Origin: JAHEJV01 sp964653555
GTDB lineage: Bacteria; Myxococcota_A; UBA9160; SMWR01
DNA: 64,000 nucleotides
Reading direction: 5' to 3'
Assembly: GCA_964653555.1 (NCBI GenBank)
Contig: CAZZFT010000002.1
Span: 1 to 64,000 of the forward strand
Shown here: piece after piece, positions 35,883-44,328 of the stretch
Layout: every line of letters begins with the position of its first letter
Position numbering within the stretch: position 1 is the first letter of the stretch
The notes under the pieces: model-generated
Databases searched by the model: none
What the model was told of the DNA's origin: nothing
Seen by the model: only the letters and a program-made list of their open reading frames with translations
Program-made: the position numbers and the translations under genes

Positions 35883-36845
35883 ATGTCCGATCTGGGAGTG
35901 CTCTTCTACTACCACTGGACGAGACCCCATCAGCTCGCGTCCCTGGCGCGCCGGATCGAGGATTCGGGCGCGACGCATGCCTTCTCGATCGAGGGATTCA
36001 ACGACGGGATCGTTCCGCTCGCCGTCATGGCCCTCGCTACGCAGCGCCTCGTGCTGGGAACATCCGTGGTCAATCTGCGGTTCCGCCATCCCTACGCGCT
36101 GGCCGCAGAGGTGGCGAGTCTCGCCGATCTCGCGGGCGATCGTCTGTGGCTGGGCATCGGCCCGGGGCATGCGTCCATCAACGTCCACGCGCTAGGCCTC
36201 GACATGGACAAGCCGCTGAGTCGCACCCGCGACTACGCCACCTGTGTGCGGGCCGCGCTGCAATCGGGTGGCGACGCCATAGACGTCACGACCGAGCACT
36301 ATCAAATCCGCGGCGCAGTGATCGCATGGCCCCCCGCGCACTCGATTCCCATTCTGTTGGCCGCCCTGCGGCCCAGGATGGTGGCGCTGGCCGCGCAGAT
36401 CGCCGAAGGCGTTATCCTGTCGAACGTCCCGCTGAGCGCGATACCCGCCGTACGGCGGGTCTTCGACGAGGGGATCGCCAAGCACGGGCGTGATCCGAGG
36501 AAGATGAAGTTCTGTGCGATCGTCAACACCATCCTGCATTCGTCTCGCGACGAGGCGAGGCGTCGCCTGAGCGAAGCCTACTCGGCGTCCTACCTGAACC
36601 TCGAATATTATCAACAGGCTCTCGCCGGCTACGGCGTCCAGACGGCGAACGGCCGTCTGAAGGACGCGGACGTCGACGATCTCGCGATGGGAGGTCCGCC
36701 CGGCCATCTACGCGAGCGGATCGCCGCCTATCGGGAGGCGGGTGTCGACCTGCCGATCCTGGCGCCGATGGATCTCTTCGATACGCGGCTGGACGGAGTC
36801 GACCTCGATGCCAGCTACGGAGGGCTGGCCCAGCTCGCACGCTAG
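35883..36845 (+). CDS. LLM-class flavin/F420-dependent oxidoreductase
   Basis: A 320-aa luciferase-like monooxygenase TIM barrel. The N-terminal strand is LGVLFYYHWTRPHQL. RLVLGTSVVNLRFRHPYALA is the conserved second-strand region, and RLWLGIGPGHASINVHALG binds the flavin phosphate. The family uses FMN, or F420 in some bacteria, and which one is used here cannot be told by eye. The ATG at 35883 follows the EthD-like gene by 16 bases, with AGCAAGGGAG as ribosome binding site. It is the last gene of the CaiB-CaiB-EthD-like-LLM unit. Confidence 0.9.
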   Translation: MSDLGVLFYYHWTRPHQLASLARRIEDSGATHAFSIEGFNDGIVPLAVMALATQRLVLGTSVVNLRFRHPYALAAEVASLADLAGDRLWLGIGPGHASINVHALGLDMDKPLSRTRDYATCVRAALQSGGDAIDVTTEHYQIRGAVIAWPPAHSIPILLAALRPRMVALAAQIAEGVILSNVPLSAIPAVRRVFDEGIAKHGRDPRKMKFCAIVNTILHSSRDEARRRLSEAYSASYLNLEYYQQALAGYGVQTANGRLKDADVDDLAMGGPPGHLRERIAAYREAGVDLPILAPMDLFDTRLDGVDLDASYGGLAQLAR

Positions 36846-36954
36846 CCGGCTGCTCGATCTCCGCGACGCAGCTCGTCCGGGATCTGCCATTCGCAGCCGA
36901 TCGTCCTCCCGGTGAACCGGCGGCTTCCGTCGGCGCAGGCCTTCGGTGCCGCGG

Positions 36955-37734
36955 TCAGAGGTCCATAGGGAGCCCGAGGTGCTCGCGGTAGACGAACTCC
37001 CGATGCTCCATCAAGGAAGGTCTCGTCGCAGCCGCGACTCCCGGGTGGGTGTTCCGGTACATCGGTCGCGCCGCCTCGATCATCGGACACTGATCTGGCG
37101 GTAGCGGATCGATCAGGTGGGAGAAGGTGGCCCAGTAGATGTCGAGTGCCGTCAAGGATCGGCCGATGAAGTAGCGGTTGCCGCTGGCCCGGCTGCTCTC
37201 GAGCAGCTCGGAGAGACCGTCGAGGATCGCCGCCACCCTCGCGGGCGCAGCCTGGGCTGCATCGGCGGAGTAGCCGTACTTGGCCCCGAGAGCCCGCGAC
37301 GACGCGGCGCTCTCCTCGGAAATCCCGGGGGTGGATAGCATCTGGTGAACGATCATCAGACGGCGACTCCAGCCGAGCCCGTTCTCGCCGCAGATCTCGT
37401 TGCAGAACCCGAACATCCGCACGCGCTCCTCGACCGCCTCCGGGATCAGCCTCGGCGTCGGCTCGACGCGCTCCGCCAGGTACAGCTGCTCCGCCCAATT
37501 CGATCTCGGGAACTCGTCGTTCCACGCGAGGACGGGCGCGGAGGACTGGGCCGACCAGGCGATCAGTTCGCTCTGATCTGCGCCGGGCACGAAGAGCCCC
37601 TTCGTGTAGGGGATCCTCTTTACGTCGAGAATCCCCTTGACCGCTTCGCCCCACGCGCCAGGGAGGCCCTGGACGCAGATGAGTCGCATTCCGGACTGCC
37701 GGATCGCCTCCTCGATGCTGACGAAATTCCCCAT
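36955..37734 (-). CDS. Glutathione S-transferase-like protein
   Basis: A 259-aa protein with a thioredoxin-like N-terminal domain (LICVQGLPGAWGEAVKGILDVKRIPY, quoted in parts: LICVQGLPG and AWGEAVKGIL) and an alpha-helical C-terminal domain with YFIGRSLTALDIYWATF, the N-capping box region of GST folds. The usual cis-Pro is in SAPVLAW. The ATG at 37734 directly precedes MGNFVSIEE. It is the last gene of the unit ligase-amidohydrolase-LLM-GST-GST and may remove electrophilic or epoxide intermediates. It is more divergent than the neighbouring GST. Confidence 0.75.
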   Translation of the reverse strand: MGNFVSIEEAIRQSGMRLICVQGLPGAWGEAVKGILDVKRIPYTKGLFVPGADQSELIAWSAQSSAPVLAWNDEFPRSNWAEQLYLAERVEPTPRLIPEAVEERVRMFGFCNEICGENGLGWSRRLMIVHQMLSTPGISEESAASSRALGAKYGYSADAAQAAPARVAAILDGLSELLESSRASGNRYFIGRSLTALDIYWATFSHLIDPLPPDQCPMIEAARPMYRNTHPGVAAATRPSLMEHREFVYREHLGLPMDL

Positions 37735-37772
37735 CGCTGCGCTCCGTGACGCCGCGGCTCGGAGTCTGCTCG

Positions 37773-38567
37773 CTAGGAACCGGCCCGCGCGGCGTCCTCG
37801 CGGGCCTTGCGCACCTTCTCGCTGTCCTGGTTGTAGAGGAGCCTGCGACGAGCCTCCTCCTCCTGCGCGGCGAGCTTGCGTTTCGTGAGCTCGCGGCCGA
37901 TCGCCCTGCCTCTCTGCACCGCCGGACGGGCGCCCACCTGGTCGACCCAGCGCTTCACGCTCGGGAACTTCCGCCAGACCTCCGCCCCGTCGTCCGGGAG
38001 AGGCGGATACGCGCCACCGTCGATCCACCCAAGCATCATCGCCCATGGCCAGGCGGCCATGTCGGCGATGCTGTAGGAGTCGCCGGCGAGGAACTCGGTC
38101 GCGGACAGGCGTGCGTCCATCACGCTGCACAAGCGATCGACCTCGCCCAGGAAGCGCGCGGCGCCGTACTCGCAGGTTCGGGGGTCGGCAGCGAAGTCGA
38201 TGGCGTAGTTCTTGAAGTGGTAGGCGTTGCCGATCATCGGTCCCAGGTTCGCCATCTGCCAGTACACCCATTGCAGTACATGGAAACGATCTCGGGGTTC
38301 CCGGGGAAGGAATCGGCCGGCTTTGTCCGCGAGGTACTCGAGGATGGCGCCCGATTCGAAGATCGCGATCGGTTCGCTGCCCCCTACGGGGTCGATATCG
38401 ACGATCGCGGGCATCCGGTTGTTGGGACTGATGCGCAGGAACTCCGCCTTGAACTGGTCTCCGGCGCCGATATCCACCGGGACGATCCGATAGTCGAGTC
38501 CGCACTCTTCGAGCAGGATTGCGACCTTCCAACCGTTCGGGGTCGGCCAGTAATGGAGGTCCAACAT
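37773..38567 (-). CDS. Glutathione S-transferase (YfcG/Ure2-like, nu-class type)
   Basis: A 264-aa GST. The N-terminal motif YWPTPNGWKVAILLEE is that of YfcG/YghU-type enzymes, which have a Thr/Asn-Gly in place of a catalytic Tyr or Cys. The cis-Pro is in NNRMPAIVD, and the Glu-Ser glutathione ligand pair is in AIFESGAILEYLAD. The C-terminal helical domain contains DSYSIADMAAWPW. A charged tail of about 40 residues (Arg/Lys/Glu-rich) extends beyond the usual domain. Such enzymes act as disulfide-bond reductases or in xenobiotic conjugation. It follows the LLM gene by 20 bases. Confidence 0.9.
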   Translation of the reverse strand: MLDLHYWPTPNGWKVAILLEECGLDYRIVPVDIGAGDQFKAEFLRISPNNRMPAIVDIDPVGGSEPIAIFESGAILEYLADKAGRFLPREPRDRFHVLQWVYWQMANLGPMIGNAYHFKNYAIDFAADPRTCEYGAARFLGEVDRLCSVMDARLSATEFLAGDSYSIADMAAWPWAMMLGWIDGGAYPPLPDDGAEVWRKFPSVKRWVDQVGARPAVQRGRAIGRELTKRKLAAQEEEARRRLLYNQDSEKVRKAREDAARAGS

Positions 38568-38587
38568 GCTCTCTTCTCCCCTGCGCC

Positions 38588-39481
38588 TCAGGCGGTGCCG
38601 AGGTCGCGGGATATGCGCTCCATGAACGGCTCCAAAGCCGCACGTGCAGAGGGAACGTCTCGTTCGAGCGAGTACACGACCATGCGTGTGATCCCCGCGT
38701 CGGCGAACGCCTTGACCAGGTCGGGCCGAGCCGAGCCGACCGAGGTGATCTCGATCCGAGTCGGATCCCGCCCCGCCTCCCGGGCCGCGCCCTCGGCGAT
38801 CCGCCGCAGCCGCGCGACGTTTCGGAGATCACCGCCCGCACCACCCTGCATCGGCAGGAATCCGTCTCCCAGGCGCCCTGCGCGTCGCGCCGCAGCGGGA
38901 CTGTGGCCGCCGATCAGGATCGGAACGCTCGTCCCGTTGGCGGGGTGCGGCCTGCACTCCACTTCCTCGAAGCGCACATGCGCGCCGCGGAAGCTGGCGA
39001 CCGGCTGGCTCCAGAGCGCGCGCATCGCGAGGATCCACTCCTCCATCCGCGCTCCGCGGTCCTCGAAGGAGGTGCCCAGGGCTACGGCCTCTTCGCGGAG
39101 CCAGCCCGCGCCGACGCCCAACAACACTCGGCCACCGCAGAGTCGGTCGAGGCTCGCCACCTGCTTCGCCAGTACGAGAGGATTGCGTTGAGGCAGGATC
39201 AGAACGCAGGAGCCGAGACGCAGCGTCCGCGTCACGGCGGCGGCCCACGTGAGCCAGACGATGGGGTCTGGAAGCACGGCGTTCAGGTACACATCCGGTG
39301 TGCGTCCAGTTTCGGTGTAGGGGTAACGCGACGAGTAGCGCGTCGGCATCACGACGTGCTCGCCGACCCAGACCGACTCGAAGCCCAGCTCCTCGACGAG
39401 GGCGGCGAAGCCGGTGGCGTATTCGGCAGATTCCACGGGTGCGATGCCGTAGGCAGGCACGACTCCCAGTTTCACGATCAC
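38588..39481 (-). CDS. LLM-class F420/flavin-dependent oxidoreductase
   Basis: A 297-aa luciferase-like TIM barrel. The N-terminal LGFESVWVGEHVVMP, the middle LGSCVLILPQRNPLVLAKQV and the cofactor segment GRVLLGVGAGWLREE match the F420-type subgroup often annotated as TIGR03619-like. IPILIGGHSPAAARRAGRLG is the usual C-terminal strand. The cofactor, F420 or FMN, is not certain. The ATG at 39481 overlaps the TGA of the amidohydrolase upstream (ATGA), so the two are coupled. Confidence 0.92.
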   Translation of the reverse strand: MIVKLGVVPAYGIAPVESAEYATGFAALVEELGFESVWVGEHVVMPTRYSSRYPYTETGRTPDVYLNAVLPDPIVWLTWAAAVTRTLRLGSCVLILPQRNPLVLAKQVASLDRLCGGRVLLGVGAGWLREEAVALGTSFEDRGARMEEWILAMRALWSQPVASFRGAHVRFEEVECRPHPANGTSVPILIGGHSPAAARRAGRLGDGFLPMQGGAGGDLRNVARLRRIAEGAAREAGRDPTRIEITSVGSARPDLVKAFADAGITRMVVYSLERDVPSARAALEPFMERISRDLGTA

Positions 39482-40701
39482 TCCAACCGATAGACTCGCG
39501 CCGCGTTGTCGTGCAGGACCTTGCGCAGGACTTCTTCGGGAACATCGAGGGAGGCGAACTTGCGCTCCAGGTTGCTCCGCGCCGTTTCGGAGAATTCGAA
39601 GGCGCCGGGCGAGATGCTGGTCGGGTGGGGGAAATCAGTCTCGTAGAAGAGGTTGTCCGGATAGAGCTCCAGCGCTTCCCGGAGACCACTCCTCCTCTCG
39701 AACCAGAAGCTGCCGTAGATCTGGCGGCGGAAGTACTCGCTGGGGAGCAGGTCCATTTCCGGGTGGCTCTTGCGCATACCGGCGTTGATCCACTGCCAGT
39801 CGAGGGTCTCCATCAGATAGGGCAGGTACCCGGCGCCGCTCTCGACGGACACGATCTTCAGGCGAGGGTGGCGATGGCAGATGCCGGAGAGGATCACCTC
39901 GCTGATCGCGTCGGTGTTGTCGAGGAAGCCCATGACGCACTGCTTGACCAGGCCCGGCGTCGGCGGGTAGTCGGGCCACACGGGCAGCTCGCGCGCGCCC
40001 TCGACGTGGAAGCAGATCGGAAGCTCCGCTTCCTGGCAGAACGCCCACAGCGGGTTCCAGTGCGGGTCTGCCAGCCACGGCAGCCCGTAGGCATCGGGTT
40101 GGTGCGTCATCACCACCGAGCGGTGCCCCGACGCCGTGCAGCGCTCGACCTCGGCTACGCACAGATCCACGTCCCAGATGGGAAGTACGACCTGAGGGAT
40201 CAATCGCTTCGGATCGACGCTGCACCATTCGGTGAGGAAGTCGTTGTAGGCGCGGCAGCACTCGATGGCGAGCTCGGGCTCGCGCCTTGCCATGCCGAAG
40301 TACACGGCGGAGCCGGCCAGATTCGGGAAGATGCATTGGGCCTGGAGACCCGTCTCGTCCATGTAGGCCAGTCGCGCGCGGGCGTCGTGGCTGGCCGGAT
40401 GAGCGGCGTCGAGGGAGTGGACGTGCGCGGGCCAGGGCTCGTCGTGGCCGGCCCAGGCGAACAGCGTCGTGGGCATCCCCGGGCGCTCGTCCACCAGCCA
40501 GATGTCGTCCTCCGGATCCAGCTGCACCTGGGAGCTTCCGAACAGGCGCCGATGGGTCGCTTTCGTCTCGCGAGCCTTGACCACGTGCGGAATGCGCTCG
40601 CCCCACTTCCGCGACACTCGAGAGATCCAAAGGTCCTCCGGCTCGGCGATGTGGGCGTCGATGTCGATGACCGGAATGCGGTCGACGATCTGGTCGTTCA
40701 T
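39478..40701 (-). CDS. Amidohydrolase family protein
   Basis: A 407-aa amidohydrolase-2 protein. It starts with the metal-binding strand VIDIDAHIAEPEDLW and includes PICFHVEGA for a metal-ligating His. HPRLKIVSVESGAGYLPYL and LFYETDFPHPTS supply the last conserved His/Asp. Relatives hydrolyse or decarboxylate ring-cleavage and terpenoid intermediates. It is the second gene of a five-gene minus-strand unit (acyl-CoA ligase, this gene, LLM, two GSTs) and overlaps the LLM gene by 4 bases. It may open a lactone produced by a Baeyer-Villiger-type LLM enzyme; that is inference. Confidence 0.88.
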   Translation of the reverse strand: MNDQIVDRIPVIDIDAHIAEPEDLWISRVSRKWGERIPHVVKARETKATHRRLFGSSQVQLDPEDDIWLVDERPGMPTTLFAWAGHDEPWPAHVHSLDAAHPASHDARARLAYMDETGLQAQCIFPNLAGSAVYFGMARREPELAIECCRAYNDFLTEWCSVDPKRLIPQVVLPIWDVDLCVAEVERCTASGHRSVVMTHQPDAYGLPWLADPHWNPLWAFCQEAELPICFHVEGARELPVWPDYPPTPGLVKQCVMGFLDNTDAISEVILSGICHRHPRLKIVSVESGAGYLPYLMETLDWQWINAGMRKSHPEMDLLPSEYFRRQIYGSFWFERRSGLREALELYPDNLFYETDFPHPTSISPGAFEFSETARSNLERKFASLDVPEEVLRKVLHDNAARVYRLE

Positions 40702-40724
40702 CGTTTCCTCTCCAGAGGTTCGGG

Positions 40725-42308
40725 TCAGGCGCCGCCGGGACTGCCTCCACCGGCCTCGGCCGCGTCCCAGTACCGCGCCCGCAGCTCGCGCTTCAGGATC
40801 TTGTTGTTGGCGCTACGCGGCAGCTCGTCGACGAAGTCGACGGACTTCGGCCGCTTGTAGCGGGCGATCTGCTTGGCCGCGAAGTCGATGATCTCCCGCT
40901 CGGTCGCCTTCGCGCCCGGGTGGAGCACCACGATCGCCTTCACCGCCTCGCCCCACAGCTCGTCGGGCACGCCGATCACTGCGACCGAGTTGACGGCGGG
41001 GTGCTCGGCCACGGCGGCCTCCACCTCGGCGGAGTAGATGTTCTCGCCGCCCGAGATGATCATGTCCTTGACGCGGTCCTTCAGGTAGAGATAGCCCTCC
41101 TCGTCCAGGTAGCCGACGTCGCCGGTGTGGAGCCAGCCGTCCGCGTCGAGGGTCTTCGCCGTGGCCTCGGGATTGCGCCAGTAGCCCGCCATCGTGGAAT
41201 CGCCGCGTAGGCAGATCTCGCCCGCCTGACCGGCCGGTTGATGCCTTCCCCCCTCCAGGTCGACGATCTTGAGCTCCATGCCCGGAAGGGGATGGCCCAC
41301 CGAGGCCATGTGCTCCGCCCCGTCCGGAGAGTGCTCGTGCGGAGGCAGGTAGGTGCCCATGCCGGTCGACTCGGTCTGGCCGAACAGCCCGATGAAGGAT
41401 GCGTTCCAGCGCTTCGCCGCGCGCCGGAGCAGGGCGGGTGTGATCGGGGAGCCGCCGTAGCTGATGAAGCGGATGCGTGAGAGGTCGGCGGAATCGACCC
41501 GCGGATGATCGAGGATCATGTTGATCACGGTCGGCGGAAGGGCGACGCGCCGCACGTTGTGCCGCTCGACGATGTCCAGGAACCCGCCGACGTCGAAGTC
41601 GGGCATCAGCACGGAGAGGCATCCGTAGTAGCCGAATTGGAACACCAGCTCGCTGCCGCCGATGTGGAAGAAGGGTTGGAAGGCGACGTGCACGTCGTCG
41701 GCGTTCGAGCGGAAGTAGTCCTCGCCGGTGGCCTCGTAGAAGCGGAGGGTGGCCATCAGGTTGTCGCTGGTGATCTGCGCCCCTTTCGGGTGCCCCGTCG
41801 TGCCGCTCGTGTAGACGATCATCACGACGGTGTCGGGAGCGGTCTCGGCCTTGGGATCCCGCTCTGGCCGACGGTCGCGCCAGGCGGCGTATCGCTCGAG
41901 GCCCGGGACGTCCGCATCGAGACAGACGATCTCGGGAATGGTGATCTCCGCTCGAATCTCCTCGACACCATTGAGGAACTCGCTCTCCACGAACAGGATC
42001 GCGGGCTCGAGATCGTTCAGGATGTAGGCCACCTCGCGTGGAGCGAGGCGCCAGTTGATCGCCGACAGGACCCAGCCCGCCTTGACGCTGCCGTAGAACG
42101 CCTCCACGAAGGGCTCCCGATTGCGTCCCAGGTAGGCGGCGATCCCGGTGCTTCCGGATTCGCGCAGGCCACAGGCGACGCGATTCGAGAGGCGGTCGAG
42201 CTCGGCCCAGGTCGTGTTGCGTCCCTCGCAGGAGAGGGCCGCGGCATCGGGTCGCACGCGCCCGTGGTGACGCGCAACGTCGGCGATCGATCGGATCTCG
42301 GAGTTCAT
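40725..42308 (-). CDS. Acyl-CoA synthetase (AMP-forming fatty-acid/carboxylate--CoA ligase)
   Basis: A 527-aa ANL-superfamily ligase. The P-loop-like A3 motif is VYTSGTTGHPKGA. The A5 region FIGLFGQTESTGMGTYLPP, the hinge YLKDRVKDMIISGGENIYSA and the C-terminal catalytic Lys in RSANNKILKREL are all intact. It activates a carboxylic acid with ATP and CoA in the cytoplasm. It starts a five-gene minus-strand operon with the amidohydrolase 23 bases downstream and is divergent from an SDR. The size of the acyl pocket cannot be judged, so the substrate is open. Confidence 0.93.
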   Translation of the reverse strand: MNSEIRSIADVARHHGRVRPDAAALSCEGRNTTWAELDRLSNRVACGLRESGSTGIAAYLGRNREPFVEAFYGSVKAGWVLSAINWRLAPREVAYILNDLEPAILFVESEFLNGVEEIRAEITIPEIVCLDADVPGLERYAAWRDRRPERDPKAETAPDTVVMIVYTSGTTGHPKGAQITSDNLMATLRFYEATGEDYFRSNADDVHVAFQPFFHIGGSELVFQFGYYGCLSVLMPDFDVGGFLDIVERHNVRRVALPPTVINMILDHPRVDSADLSRIRFISYGGSPITPALLRRAAKRWNASFIGLFGQTESTGMGTYLPPHEHSPDGAEHMASVGHPLPGMELKIVDLEGGRHQPAGQAGEICLRGDSTMAGYWRNPEATAKTLDADGWLHTGDVGYLDEEGYLYLKDRVKDMIISGGENIYSAEVEAAVAEHPAVNSVAVIGVPDELWGEAVKAIVVLHPGAKATEREIIDFAAKQIARYKRPKSVDFVDELPRSANNKILKRELRARYWDAAEAGGGSPGGA

Positions 42309-42411
42309 CTCACCTCTCCGACTGCTGGACGAGGTTCAGTGGTATGTTGCGGCGTCGCCCGCTCCTCGACCGGCACGAGCGAGGCGAGGCGGGCAGGAGA
42401 AGAGGCGCGGG

Positions 42412-43167
42412 ATGGATTTCGCGGGGAGGGTGGCTCTCGTCACGGGCGCGGGCTCGGGGATCGGTCGCGCCACGGCGCTGCGCTTCGCAGCCCTCGGCGC
42501 TCGAGTCGCCGTGGCCGATCGCGACGATTCGGGTGGACCAGAGACCTTGCGAAGGATCGAGGAGTCGGGTGGGGAGGCGATCTTCACGGGTGTCGATGTG
42601 ACGGTCGAGACCGAAGTGAGGCGGATGATCCAGGACGTGACGGGCCATTACCATCGACTCGACTTCGCCTTCAACAATGCTGGCGTCGAGGGGCGTCTCG
42701 CACCGCTGCACGAGCTCAGCGAAGACGACTGGAAGCGCGTGATGGACGTGAACGCGAAGGGCGTCTTCCTGTGCCTCAAGCACGAGATCCCGGTCATGCT
42801 CGACCAGGCTGCCGGTGTGATCGTGAACAACTCGAGTGCGGTGACGGGGAAGGGCGTCCCACAGATGGCGCCGTACCTGGCCAGCAAGCACGCCGTGAAC
42901 GGTCTCACTCTCGGCGCCGCGCTCGAGTACAGTGCCCGGGGCGTGCGCGTGAACGCGGTGTGTCCGGGCGGAATCCTCACGCCCACCCTCCAGCGCGCCC
43001 TCGACGCTTCGCCAGAGCTCGCCGCCCGCTCGGCCCAGGCGCACGCAGTGGGTCGGGTGGGACGCCCCGAGGAGGTGGCCGCGCTGGTCACCTTCTTGTG
43101 CTCGGACGAGGCCTCCTTCATGACGGGAGGCATCTACGCGGTCGACGGCGGCGCAACAGCGGGCTGA
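42412..43167 (+). CDS. Short-chain dehydrogenase/reductase
   Basis: A 251-aa classical SDR. It has TGAGSGIG (about 12-19), an Asp ending the second strand (VAVADRD, favouring NAD), NNAG, SSAVTGKGVPQMAPYLASK with the catalytic Ser, Tyr and Lys, and a closing AVDGGATAG. It is the first gene of a plus-strand run (SDR, LLM, thiolase-like, DUF35, crotonase) and is divergent from the acyl-CoA ligase across 103 bases. GAGAAGAGG precedes the ATG. Confidence 0.92.
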   Translation: MDFAGRVALVTGAGSGIGRATALRFAALGARVAVADRDDSGGPETLRRIEESGGEAIFTGVDVTVETEVRRMIQDVTGHYHRLDFAFNNAGVEGRLAPLHELSEDDWKRVMDVNAKGVFLCLKHEIPVMLDQAAGVIVNNSSAVTGKGVPQMAPYLASKHAVNGLTLGAALEYSARGVRVNAVCPGGILTPTLQRALDASPELAARSAQAHAVGRVGRPEEVAALVTFLCSDEASFMTGGIYAVDGGATAG

Positions 43168-43212
43168 GGCGGTGGCGCGGATTGCGCTCCGCGGAACAAG
43201 GAGAGGCGAGCG

Positions 43213-44172
43213 ATGGGTGACGTTCTGCTCCTGCACCAGGACGTCCGCTGTGGCCTCGTCCTGCCCGGCACCTCTCGCGACGAGGTGCTCGCGATGGCGC
43301 CGCGGATCGAGGCCGCCGGCTTCGACTCGCTCTGGGTCGGAGATCACGTGAGCTTCCACGGCCCGGTCACCGAGTCGCTCACGCTGCTCTCCTTCGCCGC
43401 GGCGATCACCGAGCGCATCCAGCTCGGCACGTCCGTGTATCTGCTTCCCCTGCGCCATCCCGTGATCGCCGCGAAGGTCGCCGCCAGCCTGGACATGCTG
43501 TCGGGGGGCCGCCTGAAGCTGGGAGTCGGTGTCGGCGGCGAGTTCCCGCCGGAGTTCGACGCCGTAGGCGTTCCCCGCAACGAGCGGGGAAGCCGAGCCG
43601 ACGAATCGATCGGGATCCTGCGCCGGCTCTGGAGCGAGAACGATGTCGCCCATCGAGGACGTCATTTCGCCTTCGGCCCGGTCTCGATCGATCCGAAGCC
43701 GGCTCGACCGGGAGGCCCGCCGATCCTGGTCGGAGGTCGCAAGGCCCCGTCGATGCGGAGAGCCGGTCGCCTCGGCGATGGCTACATCTCGCACATGTGC
43801 GCACCCGAGCATTACCGACGCAACCTGGAGGTGATCGAGAGCGAGGCGCGGGAGGCCGGTCGCACGTCGGTGCCTTTCGAGACGACCTGCTTCCTGTTCA
43901 CCCTGCCGGACGACCACTGCGAGTCCGCTCACCGCCGCGCCGCCGAGCATCTCGGGCGCATCTACCGCACCGACTTCCGCGCCGCGGCGCGCCGTTACTG
44001 CCTGCTGGGCCGGCCCGAAGACTGCCTGGAGCAGGTGGAGCGCTTCGCGGCGTCCGGAGTGCGCCGCTTCATCCTCGCGCCGCTCGGGCCTGCCGACGAG
44101 CTGCTCGACTTCGCCGCGCGCGAGCTGCTCCCGGCACTCGGGTCCCTGTCGTCGCGTCTCCCCACCGCGTGA
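43213..44172 (+). CDS. LLM-class F420/flavin-dependent oxidoreductase
   Basis: A 319-aa luciferase-like TIM barrel. The first strand is RCGLVLPGTSRDEVLAMAPR, then GFDSLWVGDHVSFHGP, IQLGTSVYLLPLRHPVIAAK and the cofactor region GRLKLGVGVGGEFPPEFDA. ILVGGRKAPSMRRAGRLGDG is typical of the F420-binding branch. FMN use remains possible. The ATG at 43213 has AAGGAGAGG upstream. A 7-base stem with a 4-base loop follows the stop by ten bases and may end this transcript. Confidence 0.92.
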   Translation: MGDVLLLHQDVRCGLVLPGTSRDEVLAMAPRIEAAGFDSLWVGDHVSFHGPVTESLTLLSFAAAITERIQLGTSVYLLPLRHPVIAAKVAASLDMLSGGRLKLGVGVGGEFPPEFDAVGVPRNERGSRADESIGILRRLWSENDVAHRGRHFAFGPVSIDPKPARPGGPPILVGGRKAPSMRRAGRLGDGYISHMCAPEHYRRNLEVIESEAREAGRTSVPFETTCFLFTLPDDHCESAHRRAAEHLGRIYRTDFRAAARRYCLLGRPEDCLEQVERFAASGVRRFILAPLGPADELLDFAARELLPALGSLSSRLPTA

Positions 44173-44182
44173 GGGCCCCGCC

Positions 44183-44200
44183 GGATCGACCGATCGATCC
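44183..44200 (+). terminator. Putative hairpin after LLM gene
   Basis: GGATCGA (44183-44189) and TCGATCC (44194-44200) form a perfect 7-base stem with a CCGA loop, ten bases after the LLM stop codon. No U-tract follows, so it could be a weak terminator or an RNA-processing site. Confidence 0.35.
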
Positions 44201-44247
44201 AGCTCCTGTGTACTCACGGTTTCGGATTCGATCACGCTCACAGGTTA

Positions 44248-44287
44248 CGATTTTAGCCCCAGATGTGTCACTATTGGGCGAAAATCG
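44248..44287. promoter_or_regulatory. 12-base inverted repeat upstream of thiolase-like gene
   Basis: CGATTTTAGCCC (44248-44259) and GGGCGAAAATCG (44276-44287) are inverted copies matching at 11 of 12 bases, separated by 16 bases in an AT-richer stretch. The centre-to-centre spacing is about 28 bases. It lies 42 bases ahead of the start of the thiolase-like gene and could be an operator or a leader hairpin. Confidence 0.45.
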
Positions 44288-44328
44288 CACCATCGAGGCC
44301 AATGGGCCGCTCGGGGAGGGCGCTCGGA

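Noticed and set aside
36842..37654. Alternative minus-strand frame overlapping the GST-like gene
   Set aside because: It shares bases with a gene showing GST features in another frame; the last 30 residues look protein-like by chance, and no frameshift is needed to explain the GST end.
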